Notes: generated by a model not told the origin, from the sequence alone. A stretch of DNA of 41,705 nucleotides from Candidatus Rokuibacteriota bacterium (GCA_023249095.1 JAHFDK010000021.1:1-41705), one strand, 5' to 3'. Shown: positions 30,448 to 38,029, counted from the first letter of the stretch. Program-made: numbers and translations.

Positions 30448-31035
30448 ATGACCTACGAGACCGTGAACGAGATCCTTCACGCCGGATTCGGCTGGAAGGC
30501 CAACGCCTACCCCGACCGCGGGGCCGTCGAGCAGTACCTCGCCGACGGGCACACCGCGGAGGAGACCGCCGCGCGCCTCGACGCCTTCTGCGCCAGCGTT
30601 CCGGTTCCCGAGGGGCACGGCTTCATCCCGTCCGAGTGGCGCTCCTACGCGCTCTTCGGCGAGGGGCACCACTGGCGCCCGCTCCACACGAGTCAGGCCC
30701 TCGGGATCGCTCCGCTCGACCCGCCCGCCGACGTGCTGCCGTTCGCCTCGAGCGCCCAGGAAGCGCTCATCTACGCGAAGCAGGGCCGGCACGTTGACGG
30801 TTCGCTCGGCGCCACGCCCGAGGAGCTCGCGCTCCGCGAGGCGTACTACAGCGTGCTCCCCGTCGACTACGCAGCGGTCGAGCCCGTGCTGATGTACGCG
30901 CTCGTCCTCTGGGGCATCTGCCCGCGCGTCTTCCCCGACTTCGGCACCGGCCGGTTCAGGCCCGAGCTCTACGTGACCCAGACCCTCCGGAGCTACGTCG
31001 CGGCCCAGCGCAAGCTGAAGGGGCTGCCGGCGTGA
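30448..31035 (+). CDS. Hypothetical protein, unknown function
   Basis: The 195-residue protein starts after a strong AGGAGGG ribosome site 25 bp past the previous gene. It has a helical, aromatic-rich N-terminal half (GFGWKANAYPDRGAVEQYLA) and a hydrophobic helix in the second half (VDYAAVEPVLMYALVLWGIC). It may be membrane associated. No family recognised. It opens the block ahead of the lysis genes. Confidence 0.55.
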   Translation: MTYETVNEILHAGFGWKANAYPDRGAVEQYLADGHTAEETAARLDAFCASVPVPEGHGFIPSEWRSYALFGEGHHWRPLHTSQALGIAPLDPPADVLPFASSAQEALIYAKQGRHVDGSLGATPEELALREAYYSVLPVDYAAVEPVLMYALVLWGICPRVFPDFGTGRFRPELYVTQTLRSYVAAQRKLKGLPA

Positions 31036-31562
31036 ACGCGACCTCCCCCCGGCGGCTCTCTCCCCGCCGGTTTCTCCTGCTGCGCGGGCGGGGCCTTCTG
31101 GCCCTGCCCGCCCTTCTTCTCGTCCTCGGCGTGCTCTTCCTGGCCGCCGCCTTCGGCTGCTCGTCCGGAACCGTCACGACGTCGACGGGCGCCGTGGTCG
31201 CGGCTCCGGTCGTCGAGGCGCAGGACACGGTCGCCGACATCGTCTCGGAGATGAAGACGGCCTACCTCCAGGCGAGCGCCGCGCATGACGCGCGAGTCGG
31301 GACCGAGACGCCGGAAGTTCACGCCGCCCATCGGGCGGTACTGCTCGACGTCAAGGCGGGCCTCCAGGCGTCGGCCCACGCTCTCGCCACGTGGAAGGCG
31401 GCATCCGTCGGGGCGGCGCCCATGGACGTCCTGCGGCCGCTCGTGGCCTCCGGGCGAGCCTTCCTCACGCTCGCCGTCGAGCTGAACGCCATGAAGCCCG
31501 AGCGGGCGGCGGCGATCCGAGCATTCATCGATACCGCGTTCCCGCCCGGAGGTGCCGTATGA
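31032..31562 (+). CDS. Predicted phage lipoprotein
   Basis: The 176-residue protein starts GTG. A basic N-terminus and hydrophobic segment end in AAFGC, with C43 as the lipidation site (AAFGCSSGTVTTS). The rest is helical and Ala-rich. It would be anchored to the outer leaflet of the host inner membrane or the outer membrane. Its nearness to membrane and coiled-coil genes and to the NlpC/P60 gene makes an outer-spanin-like lysis role possible, but the protein is longer than usual for that. Confidence 0.6.
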   Translation: MNATSPRRLSPRRFLLLRGRGLLALPALLLVLGVLFLAAAFGCSSGTVTTSTGAVVAAPVVEAQDTVADIVSEMKTAYLQASAAHDARVGTETPEVHAAHRAVLLDVKAGLQASAHALATWKAASVGAAPMDVLRPLVASGRAFLTLAVELNAMKPERAAAIRAFIDTAFPPGGAV

Positions 31563-31849
31563 CCCCGACGATCGGCAGGATCGTTCACTACAAGCTCTCC
31601 GCGAACGACGCCGCGCGCATCAACCAGAACTGGCGGAGCGGCAACGAAACGGGGAACGCCTCGACCGAAGGCGACATCGTCCCGCTCATCATCGTTCGAA
31701 TCTGGCCGGACGAGTACGGTCCCGGCGTCGCCGGCGTCAATGGCCAGGCCTTCCTCGACGGTCACGACACGCTCTGGGTGACGAGCGCCCGCGAAGGCAC
31801 GGAACCCGGGCAGTGGAGTTGGCCTCCGAGGGTCGGAGGTGCCGCATGA
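31559..31849 (+). CDS. Conserved phage protein, unknown function
   Basis: The 96-residue protein contains GRIVHYKLSANDAARINQNW, GVNGQAFLDGHDTLWVTSA and EGTEPGQWSWPP. The NGQ, FLDG, LWVTS and W-x-WP order is familiar from small proteins in many siphovirus genomes. Function unknown. It is coupled by ATGA on both sides. Confidence 0.6.
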   Translation: MTPTIGRIVHYKLSANDAARINQNWRSGNETGNASTEGDIVPLIIVRIWPDEYGPGVAGVNGQAFLDGHDTLWVTSAREGTEPGQWSWPPRVGGAA

Positions 31850-32235
31850 CCCTCTGCGTCACGATGCCCGTCGGCACGCCGAAGGAATGGGCGGCCGACT
31901 TCAAGCGGCTCAACCCGACGGTCGTCGTCGTCGAGGTCCTCTCGCCCACCGTCGAGCAACAGACGACGGCCCTCGCCATGGCGGCTGCACCGATCACCGA
32001 GGTCCATTCCGCGGCCGCGGGCGTCTGGCTCGACCTCCTCCCCGGGCTCCTCGCCGCCGGCGCGACGATCCTCTGCCCGGCCGCCTGGCTCCCCTTCGTC
32101 GTCGGCGCAATCAAAGTCGGCGTGCCGAAGATCCGCGCCCTGATCGAGGGCCAGCCGGCGAAGGAGCGCTGGACGCTCGCCGAGATCCTCGCGCTCGACG
32201 CGGAGGTCGCGGCCCTCCCGGACCCTCGCACGTAG
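31846..32235 (+). CDS. Membrane-associated hypothetical protein
   Basis: A 129-residue protein. The middle (LDLLPGLLAAGATILCPAAW and LPFVVGAIKVGV) is a long hydrophobic stretch that could cross the membrane once or twice, like a holin or holin-like partner. The start ATG overlaps the previous stop. No definite family. Confidence 0.5.
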   Translation: MTLCVTMPVGTPKEWAADFKRLNPTVVVVEVLSPTVEQQTTALAMAAAPITEVHSAAAGVWLDLLPGLLAAGATILCPAAWLPFVVGAIKVGVPKIRALIEGQPAKERWTLAEILALDAEVAALPDPRT

Positions 32236-32246
32236 AGGCTGACGAC

Positions 32247-32579
32247 GTGAGCGCGCAGCCTCCGGCCGAACCGCCGAACGAGCTCATCCGAGCGGGCACC
32301 GAGCCCGCGCCGCTGAACCCGTCCGTCAGCCCCGCCGGCTCCTCGGTGGGATGGAGCTGGGCGACGTGGGCGCGCCGCCAGAAGAGCTTCCTGAAGGGCG
32401 GCGCGGCGGTGATCCTCGGCTACCTCTCGACCTTCGTCCCGGTCGTGCAGAGCCCCGAGGCGACGGCGGCGATCGCGTTCGGCGTCGGGCTCATCTCCCG
32501 CGCTCTCCTCGACCGGCTCGACTTCTGGCTTTCCGACGTCGCTCTCGAGAAGCCGCCGACGGCCTCGGCCGGGGCCTGA
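32247..32579 (+). CDS. Putative small holin-like membrane protein
   Basis: The 110-residue protein starts GTG after 11 bp. A disordered N-terminus leads to two probable membrane spans (KGGAAVILGYLSTFVPVV and AATAAIAFGVGLISRALL-like segment, about 60-98), with charged ends. Two spans and a position just upstream of the peptidoglycan hydrolase suit a holin, but this is not proven. Confidence 0.5.
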   Translation: MSAQPPAEPPNELIRAGTEPAPLNPSVSPAGSSVGWSWATWARRQKSFLKGGAAVILGYLSTFVPVVQSPEATAAIAFGVGLISRALLDRLDFWLSDVALEKPPTASAGA

Positions 32580-32646
32580 CGTGCATGCAGTCGGCTCAGA
32601 GTTCGCCGGCCCGGATGGCCGCTGGCAGACCGAGAGGAGGCGGATC

Positions 32647-33051
32647 GTGTCCCAACTGATTCGTCTCCTCCTCCGCCGTGAGACCGACCTTTCCGAGATC
32701 GTCTCGGCTCTCTCCGCCATCCTCTGGTCGGCGCTCGCCACGGGCGCCGACCTGTCGATCTTCGACGTCGTCCCGGCCATCGGCGCCCTGCCGGACCCGT
32801 TCCTCGAAGCGGCGGTCCGCCTCCTCTTCGCCCTCGGCGGAGCCGTCCAGCTCCTCGCCGTGCTCCGCGACATGCCGCGCCTTCGGCGCCAGTGCGCGCT
32901 CGCGGCGGCGGCGACATGGTCGGTCGTCGGCCTCTGCCGCGCGGTCGCGACCGGGCACTACGGCCCCGCCAGCGTAGACATCGTCCTCGCGCTCGCCCAG
33001 AGCCTCGCCTACGTGAAGATGGGGAAGCCTCCCGTCCGGGAGGAGGCGTGA
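32647..33051 (+). CDS. Multispan membrane protein, possible holin
   Basis: From GTG 32647, 6 nt after GAGGAGG (32634-32640), the product has 134 residues. The start at 32581 would add 22 residues but lacks a ribosome site. It has three hydrophobic segments (VSALSAILWSALATGA, EAAVRLLFALGGAVQLLAVL, ALAAAATWSVVGLCRAV). Its place in the lysis-like block suggests a holin or antiholin. Family not recognised. Confidence 0.5.
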   Translation: MSQLIRLLLRRETDLSEIVSALSAILWSALATGADLSIFDVVPAIGALPDPFLEAAVRLLFALGGAVQLLAVLRDMPRLRRQCALAAAATWSVVGLCRAVATGHYGPASVDIVLALAQSLAYVKMGKPPVREEA

Positions 33052-33389
33052 GCGATATGGCGCGCGACGCGGCCCTCGTCGCCGCGGCGGGGTCGGTCTT
33101 CGTCTTCCTCGGGAAGCTCCTCGACCGCGCCTTCGGCTGGCGCCGGAGCCGCGAGGACTTCGCGACGACGCTGCGCAATGAGCTTCACGCGGAGACGGCT
33201 GCGCTCAAGGCCGAGATCGGCTCCCTCCGCAGGGAAGTGAACGAGTGGCGCGAGAAGTACCTCTCCGAGAAGGAACTGAACGGGCAGCTCCGGAACGACT
33301 ACGCGCGCCTGCTCCAGGACCATGAAGAGCTGAGGCACGAGTTCGACGCGCTGACGCAGCGGCTCGAGGAATCGGGGGTGACGCCATGA
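33048..33389 (+). CDS. Membrane-anchored coiled-coil, possible i-spanin
   Basis: The 113-residue protein has one N-terminal hydrophobic segment (ALVAAAGSVFVFLGKLLD), then a long charged coiled coil (ETAALKAEIGSLRREVNEWR and on). That layout is typical of Rz-like inner-membrane spanins, which fuse the host membranes at lysis. It directly precedes the hydrolase gene with a 4-bp overlap. A spacer or replication-clamp role is possible. The start is GTG within the previous stop. Confidence 0.6.
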   Translation: MSDMARDAALVAAAGSVFVFLGKLLDRAFGWRRSREDFATTLRNELHAETAALKAEIGSLRREVNEWREKYLSEKELNGQLRNDYARLLQDHEELRHEFDALTQRLEESGVTP

Positions 33390-33859
33390 CGCGGCTCAAG
33401 CTCGACGTCCTCGACGAACGGATCGTCGACCTCCTTCGGTGGGTCGGTACGCGCTACTGCTGGGGTGCCGGCGCGCCGAAGGACGCGCTCGACCACTGGC
33501 CTCCGAACGATCCCCCGAAGGGCGTGACGGCCGGGACCGGCGTCGACTGCTCGGGCCTCGTGCAGATCTGCCTCGTCCGGCTCGGCATTCTCCAGGCCAC
33601 GGCTCCGGACCGCACCGCGGCGGCCCTGTGGGACATGGCGAAGCCGGTCCCGATCGAGGACGCGCGCCTCGGCGACCTCGCGTTCTACGGGCAGCCCTCG
33701 CACATCCGGCACGTCACGCTCTGCCTCGGCGGTGGGCTCGTCATGGGCGCGAACGGCGGCGGCTCGAATACGAATGGAGACTGCCCCTCGGCCTTCGTGA
33801 AGCTGGACCGGATCGCCTACCGCTCCGACTTCCGCGGAGTCAGGAGGCTCGTCCCGTGA
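33386..33859 (+). CDS. NlpC/P60-family peptidoglycan hydrolase
   Basis: The 157-residue protein has the NlpC/P60 active site: C55 in GVDCSGLV, H109 in RHVTLCLGGG and a polar residue in the following strand (GANGGG). It is a single-domain cysteine peptidase that would cut peptide cross-links of the cell wall. No signal peptide is seen, so release would depend on a holin. Its position between head and tail genes could also suit a virion-associated hydrolase. Confidence 0.82.
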   Translation: MTRLKLDVLDERIVDLLRWVGTRYCWGAGAPKDALDHWPPNDPPKGVTAGTGVDCSGLVQICLVRLGILQATAPDRTAAALWDMAKPVPIEDARLGDLAFYGQPSHIRHVTLCLGGGLVMGANGGGSNTNGDCPSAFVKLDRIAYRSDFRGVRRLVP

Positions 33860-34107
33860 CCTGCACGCGGCGGAAGGAGTCGGCCTGGTCCTACGTCTTC
33901 GGAGCTCGCGGCAGCGAGGTCCGGATCGGCAGGCAGCACGATCGCTGCTCCCTCGTCCTCCCCGGCGGGCACGTGAGCTTCGGCGCGACGCCTGACGGCG
34001 AGATCCTCACGCAGGCCGTCGACTTCTCGGCCGCAACGGACGGCGAGCCGTCGGTCATCCTGACGCTCGCGGCCGTCGAAGCGGAGCCCTCCGAGGTCTA
34101 CTCGTGA
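33856..34107 (+). CDS. Hypothetical neck-region protein
   Basis: An 83-residue protein starting GTG. It is beta-rich (SEVRIGRQHDRCSLVLPGGH, HVSFGATPDGEILTQAV). It lies between the hydrolase and the head-tail adaptor gene, overlapping both by 4 bp. No family recognised. Confidence 0.5.
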   Translation: MTCTRRKESAWSYVFGARGSEVRIGRQHDRCSLVLPGGHVSFGATPDGEILTQAVDFSAATDGEPSVILTLAAVEAEPSEVYS

Positions 34108-34733
34108 CGGCGCTCCTCCTCTCCCGCGCCTCTCTCATCGTCGGCCTTCCGCGCGACGCGCAGGCGCAGCTCACGAACGACCCGCTCCGCCCGCGCGCGC
34201 TCGGGAATGCCGACGGCGTGAAGGACCGTTTCCTGACCCCGTTCCTCCAGGCGACGACGGTGAAGGTCTACGTCAACGCCGTGCTGACCGAGACCGGCTG
34301 GACCCTGTCGAGCGGCACCGGGACCGAGGGGGCGGACGAGATCGTCTTCGATCCCATCCTCTCCTCGGGCGCGATCTCTGCGACGGCCGACAACCGGTCG
34401 ATCGACGCCGAGGTCCTCGACGCCGTCCGCCGGGCGGTCTCCTCCGACGTCGCGCGCTACCTCCCGACCGGGACCGGCATCACCGACCCGTGGCTCCTCG
34501 CCGTCCTCGAGCCCATCGCGATCGACTTCGCGAAGCTGCGGCTCCGGGGCCGAAAAGAGAACGACGTCCCCGACGCGCTCGACATCCTCGTGAAGGCGCA
34601 TATCCGCTGGCTCGAGAAGATCATGGGTCCGACGCCCCTCCTCCCCGTCTCGCCCTCCGGCAGCAGCGACAGCCCCGGCGAGATCCGGGTCTACTCCGAG
34701 CCCGAGGTCTTCGGGCCGCTCGGAGGGGAGTAG
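34104..34733 (+). CDS. Putative head-tail adaptor (Gp36 / DUF1320-like)
   Basis: The 209-residue protein starts GTG. The second half (SIDAEVLDAVRRAVSSDVAR, then PWLLAVLEPIAIDFAKLRLR) is helical like the Gp36/DUF1320 neck proteins that sit below the portal. The N-terminal half is beta-rich and longer than usual, so a fused domain is possible. Order (capsid, lysis block, adaptor, tail completion) supports it. Assignment is moderate. Confidence 0.55.
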   Translation: MTALLLSRASLIVGLPRDAQAQLTNDPLRPRALGNADGVKDRFLTPFLQATTVKVYVNAVLTETGWTLSSGTGTEGADEIVFDPILSSGAISATADNRSIDAEVLDAVRRAVSSDVARYLPTGTGITDPWLLAVLEPIAIDFAKLRLRGRKENDVPDALDILVKAHIRWLEKIMGPTPLLPVSPSGSSDSPGEIRVYSEPEVFGPLGGE

Positions 34734-34735
34734 GC

Positions 34736-35521
34736 GTGCAGAGCCACGACGCGCTCATCCTCCGCGCGAGCTACTCCGGCGGGAGCGCCGCCATGGTGCA
34801 GAAGCTCGACGCGATGGTGAAGCGCGGGCAGCGGCGGCAGGAGGCCTACGCCGCCCTCGGGCACCGCGCGATGACCCTCGTCACGCGGGGCCTGCGGACG
34901 AACATCGGACACTGGCCGGCCCCGTCGAGTTGGGCGCGGGCCTATCGCGCCGGCGGACAGGCGCTCCTCGACACGCGCCGCCTGAGCAATTCGATCGCCT
35001 ACAAGGCGGACGCGACCGGGACCGACATCGGCACGAACGTCCCCTATGGCCGCGCCCTGAACCGCGGAATGACGATCCGCCCGAAAAAGCGCTGGCTCCT
35101 GATCCCACTGAGCCCGCCCCTCTCGCAGACCGAAGTCCGTGCCTTCCCGCGTGGGAAGGAAGCGATCCAGGCGCGCTACCCGGGGAGCCGCTTCGTCATG
35201 GGCGGAGAGGACGGGCCTGGGATCTATCGGAAGAGCCGCATGGTGACGGGAGCCCGGATCCGGAGCCGCTCGAAAACCGGGTGGGGGAGCAACCGGACGG
35301 CCGCGCGGAGCACCTACGCCCGCGGCACGCGAGGCGCCGAGCGTATCGCCGCCGCCGTCAGGAGCGTGACGCTCCGGAAGTACGGCTTCCTCGAATGGCG
35401 CCCCGAGTGGGCGCGCGACCTCTCGAAGCGCTACCTCATGTGGTACGTGAACGCCGGCGGATCTGACACGTCCCCGACGCCCCCCACCGGCGGGACGCCT
35501 GACTCCGGAGCGCGCGGATGA
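34736..35521 (+). CDS. Phage virion morphogenesis (Mu gpG-like tail completion) protein
   Basis: The 261-residue protein starts at GTG 34736 after GGAGGGGAG. It holds the family core: RRQEAYAALGHRAMTLVTRG, then LLDTRRLSNSIAYK, IGTNVPYGRALNRGM and a basic RPKKRW. Members complete the neck so the tail can attach. The C-terminal 100 residues (basic, Arg-rich, then a Pro/Gly/Ser tail) are longer than usual. It follows the adaptor gene, as expected. Confidence 0.75.
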   Translation: MQSHDALILRASYSGGSAAMVQKLDAMVKRGQRRQEAYAALGHRAMTLVTRGLRTNIGHWPAPSSWARAYRAGGQALLDTRRLSNSIAYKADATGTDIGTNVPYGRALNRGMTIRPKKRWLLIPLSPPLSQTEVRAFPRGKEAIQARYPGSRFVMGGEDGPGIYRKSRMVTGARIRSRSKTGWGSNRTAARSTYARGTRGAERIAAAVRSVTLRKYGFLEWRPEWARDLSKRYLMWYVNAGGSDTSPTPPTGGTPDSGARG

Positions 35522-35961
35522 GCGATCCCCGCTCGCTCGCGCAGGCCGAGCTCGTCTCGCTCATCGCCGGAACCGACAACTGCGGCGTGGCCGAGGTGCT
35601 CCCCTCGACGTCCCTTCGGACCCTCGTCAACCGCGACGCGAACGGGAACCTCCCGGCGATCGGCGTCCGCTACAGCGAGTTCCACGATTACGAGGACGAG
35701 GAGCTCGGGAGCTCGTACCGGCACAGGCTCCACCTCTTCGAGGTCTACATCGTCGACCGAAACGGGCGCGGTGGACCGGACGCAGTCGCGAGCGTGTTCG
35801 AGATCCTCGGCCGGGTCGATGCCCGGGTCGACGGGCAGCGCTCGGCGATCCCGCCGCTCTGGACCTGGGAAGTCTCGAGCGGCGAAGTCGAAGAGTACGA
35901 GACCGATGGCGCCGCCGCAGTCCTCTCAGTGTCCCTCGTCATCCAGAAGGCGGCGGCGTGA
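35518..35961 (+). CDS. Putative tail terminator protein
   Basis: A 147-residue alpha/beta protein. The order of helix, beta strands (NLPAIGVRYSEFHDYEDEEL), HLFEVYIVDRNGRGG and a final strand (AAVLSVSLVIQ) matches the shape of tail terminators that cap the tail tube next to the neck. It is placed between the tail-completion and tube genes. No motif proves it. Confidence 0.55.
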   Translation: MSDPRSLAQAELVSLIAGTDNCGVAEVLPSTSLRTLVNRDANGNLPAIGVRYSEFHDYEDEELGSSYRHRLHLFEVYIVDRNGRGGPDAVASVFEILGRVDARVDGQRSAIPPLWTWEVSSGEVEEYETDGAAAVLSVSLVIQKAAA

Positions 35962-36104
35962 AGGCGATCATCGATCTGATCGAGAAGCTCCTCGCGCGGC
36001 ACTTCCGCGGGAGCCTGACCCTGCATTTCGACGGCCTCGGCGGCGTGCCGAAGGTCGAAGTCCACATCGCCGGGAAACCGGATGAGGTGCTCCGGCAGGT
36101 CTGA
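35958..36104 (+). CDS. Small neck/tail protein
   Basis: A 48-residue frame starts GTG in the previous stop (VKAIIDLIEKLLARHFRGSL, then beta strands SLTLHFDG and KVEVHIAGKP). It has an N-terminal amphipathic helix and two strands. Short proteins of this shape occur next to tail genes. The 4-bp overlap is the main support. Confidence 0.5.
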   Translation: MKAIIDLIEKLLARHFRGSLTLHFDGLGGVPKVEVHIAGKPDEVLRQV

Positions 36105-36126
36105 CACGAAGCCACGGTGACGAGAG

Positions 36127-36202
36127 GCACCGCTACGCAGCGTCCTCCCGCCGCCACGGAATCCACAGAGAACCCGACGAGCCACCGCAACGCAGCGTGC
36201 TC
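36127..36202 (+). repeat. Imperfect 21-bp direct repeat before the tail tube gene
   Basis: Similar units GCACCGCTACGCAGCGTCC (36127) and CCACCGCAACGCAGCGTGC (36182), sharing ACGCAGCGT, lie 55 bp apart in the 121-bp gap before the tube gene. The gap has no supported gene. Its only clear signal otherwise is the AAAGGAG ribosome site at 36209-36215. The repeats may bind a regulator or be chance. Confidence 0.4.
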
Positions 36203-36225
36203 CGAACCGAAAGGAGCGCGCCGCC

Positions 36226-37203
36226 ATGGCGAACATCCCCCCCGGATCTCTTTCCTACATCACGCTCGGGGCCGAGACGGCCTGGGGCACGCTGGCCGCG
36301 GCGACGGCCGGGCGCAAGATCGCGATCGTCGGCGAGGAGCTGGACGGCTCGGTCGAGCAGCTCCAGAGCGACTCGTTCAGCGGCGACGCCAACTCGAAGG
36401 ACGCGGTCGACGGCGACATCGACGCCGGCGGCTCGTTCCGCCACAACCTGACGCTCGAGAGCGCGCCGATCTTCGCGAAGGCGATCACGCGCTCGCTCGC
36501 CTCGACGGGCACGACGCCGGACTTCGTCCACACGGCGAAGACCATCGCGGGCGCTCTCCCCTCCTACACGATCGAGACCTACCTCGCCCTCGACACGCCG
36601 AAGTTCAAGATCCTGCCCGGCTGCACCTTCGATACGAAGGGCTTCGAGATCCGGAACAAGGGCTTCTTCCAGGTGCAGTGCGGCGTCGTCGGGAAGAAGG
36701 TCAACGCCCTCGCCTCGGTCTCGAACTTCACGACGCCCGACGACTGGACCGGCGGGACCGAGCTGCATCACCGGCTCCTGACCGCCGCGAACATCAAAAT
36801 GGACGGCGCCCCGGTCGGCCGGATCACGCGCCTCCAGGTCAACATCGCGAACGACGTCGATCGGGACCTTCGGAGTCTCGACTCGGCCGGCGAGCGCATC
36901 GGCGTCTCCGCTGGGATCCAGCGCGTGACCGGCAACGTCGACGTCTGGTTCGACGACCCCGCGACGTTCCTCGACAAGGCGATCGCCGGCACGCTCGTCG
37001 CCTTCGATTTCACATGGACCATCTCCGCGGTCAGGAGCCTCCAGCTCGTCCTCCCGCGCGTGAAGCTGCAGGTTTCCTACCCGAAGGCGTCGACCCCGAA
37101 GAGCCTCGCGCTCTCGCTCCCCTTCACGGCGTCGAAGGACACCGTCGAGGGAAGCCAGATCAAGTTCGTCATCAAGAACGGCATCGAAGGAACGAAGTAC
37201 TGA
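36226..37203 (+). CDS. Major tail tube protein
   Basis: The 325-residue protein starts at ATG 36226, 10 nt after AAAGGAG. It has the siphovirus tube features: the N-terminal aromatic-to-Thr/Glu start (SYITLGAETAWGTLAAAT), beta-rich repeats, LPGCTFDTKGFEIRNKGFF, and a duplicated-fold look with a second half after the region near residue 190. The tube forms the tail's hollow core. A sheath gene is not seen upstream, so the tail is the non-contractile type. Confidence 0.75.
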   Translation: MANIPPGSLSYITLGAETAWGTLAAATAGRKIAIVGEELDGSVEQLQSDSFSGDANSKDAVDGDIDAGGSFRHNLTLESAPIFAKAITRSLASTGTTPDFVHTAKTIAGALPSYTIETYLALDTPKFKILPGCTFDTKGFEIRNKGFFQVQCGVVGKKVNALASVSNFTTPDDWTGGTELHHRLLTAANIKMDGAPVGRITRLQVNIANDVDRDLRSLDSAGERIGVSAGIQRVTGNVDVWFDDPATFLDKAIAGTLVAFDFTWTISAVRSLQLVLPRVKLQVSYPKASTPKSLALSLPFTASKDTVEGSQIKFVIKNGIEGTKY

Positions 37204-37204
37204 A

Positions 37205-37259
37205 CCGGGAGGGCGGCGGCGTCTCGACGTCCTGTCCCTCCCGGGACCGAAGGACGTCG
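37205..37259 (+). promoter_or_regulatory. Two competing perfect RNA stems after the tube gene
   Basis: Stem A is CCGGGAGGG (37205-37213) with CCCTCCCGG (37236-37244), 9 bp. Stem B is CGACGTCCT (37225-37233) with AGGACGTCG (37251-37259), 9 bp, with an extra GTCCC/GGGAC stem inside. A and B use overlapping bases, so only one can form. They lie in the 83-bp gap between the tube gene and the tail chaperone gene and may set the ratio of the two products. Confidence 0.6.
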
Positions 37260-37264
37260 TCCGC

Positions 37265-37283
37265 CCCTCCCACTGAAGGAGGG
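37265..37283 (+). promoter_or_regulatory. Hairpin hiding the chaperone ribosome site
   Basis: CCCTCC (37265-37270) pairs with GGAGGG (37278-37283), the Shine-Dalgarno site 3 nt before ATG 37287, with a 7-nt loop. Opening it would be needed for efficient start. Pyrimidine stretches in the upstream stems could compete for the same purines. Confidence 0.55.
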
Positions 37284-37286
37284 CAC

Positions 37287-37613
37287 ATGGAATTCAAAAC
37301 GAAACACGGCCACACGCTCGAGATCGTGGCCATCTCCGATCAGCTCTACCAGGAAGCCGCCCGCAACGTCGGCGCGAAGAAGGGCCCGGACGGTCCGGTC
37401 GCCGACGACGTCGAGTTCGGCGCCGAGGTCGCGCGCCTCGCCATCGGCTCGTGGCGTACGGACACCGGCGAGGAGCCGCTCCGCGGCCTGAAGCCGGGCG
37501 ATGCCCGGGCCGTCATCAAGCGGACCGTCGGCCTCTCGGAGTACGTCCTCTCCATGGCGAAGGAGGCCAGGAAGGAAGAGGGCAAGGGCTTCGAGGTCGA
37601 GAAGGGAAACTGA
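37287..37613 (+). CDS. Tail assembly chaperone, upstream part
   Basis: The 108-residue protein lies between the tail tube and tape measure genes, the place of lambda gpG-like chaperones. It is helical (SDQLYQEAARNVG, KKGPDGPVADDVEFGAEVAR) with a Lys/Glu tail. The last sense codons are GGA AAC, forming the slippery GGGAAAC right before the TGA. A longer fusion with the next frame is expected from some ribosomes. It should hold the tape measure protein in shape while the tube grows. Confidence 0.75.
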   Translation: MEFKTKHGHTLEIVAISDQLYQEAARNVGAKKGPDGPVADDVEFGAEVARLAIGSWRTDTGEEPLRGLKPGDARAVIKRTVGLSEYVLSMAKEARKEEGKGFEVEKGN

Positions 37614-37639
37614 AGAGGGCGGTACGGATTGACTACCGC
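37604..37639 (+). promoter_or_regulatory. Programmed -1 frameshift site
   Basis: GGGAAAC at 37604-37610 is a classic X-XXY-YYZ slippery heptamer, correctly phased as G GGA AAC in the upstream frame. The TGA follows at once. A 6-bp hairpin (GCGGTA 37619-37624 with TACCGC 37634-37639) begins 8 nt after the site, a fitting distance for a stimulator. The shift of -1 enters the frame that runs to 38026. Confidence 0.85.
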
Positions 37640-38026
37640 GCCGACGGCCGCCCGCCCTGCGACGACTGCCGCTTCCTCGCTCGGATGGACCTTGGGGTCC
37701 GGGGGGCCGACGAGGATGAGGGGCCGTGTCGCGAGACGCGCGGCCGCTGCGCGCGCGAGGTCGAGCTCGAGCGCATCGCGGGCGTTCTCTCCCCTGACGC
37801 CTGGGCTGCTCTCGCTCTCGTCCGTGCCGCCGGTCGACAGCTCCGGGCCGGCTTCGGGGGCGCGTACGCCATCGACTACGGCGCGGTCGAGACGACCGCT
37901 CGATGGCTCCGCATCGACGTCACGCCGAACGTCCTCGCGCTCTTCCAGGTCGCGGAGAACGAGGTGCTCGAGATCTACGACGAGCGCAGGGAGGAGCGCT
38001 CCGAAGGTGCGTCACCGGAGGACTGA
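37610..38026 (+). CDS. Tail assembly chaperone, frameshift-fused downstream part
   Basis: This -1 frame reads from CTG 37610 to the stop at 38026, 138 residues, and has no ATG or GTG with a ribosome site near its beginning. Fused to the upstream gene it gives a product of about 246 residues, like lambda gpG-T. It begins LKRAVRIDYRADGRPP, then a Cys cluster (CDDC ... C ... C) and helices (ALALVRAAGRQLRAG). The stop is 3 bp before the tape measure start. The fusion would bridge tape measure and tube protein. Confidence 0.8.
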   Translation: MKRAVRIDYRADGRPPCDDCRFLARMDLGVRGADEDEGPCRETRGRCAREVELERIAGVLSPDAWAALALVRAAGRQLRAGFGGAYAIDYGAVETTARWLRIDVTPNVLALFQVAENEVLEIYDERREERSEGASPED

Positions 38027-38029
38027 GCC

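Noticed and set aside
32581..32646. Longer start for the membrane protein at 32647
   Set aside because: GTG 32581 lacks a ribosome site, while GTG 32647 has GAGGAGG at a good distance.
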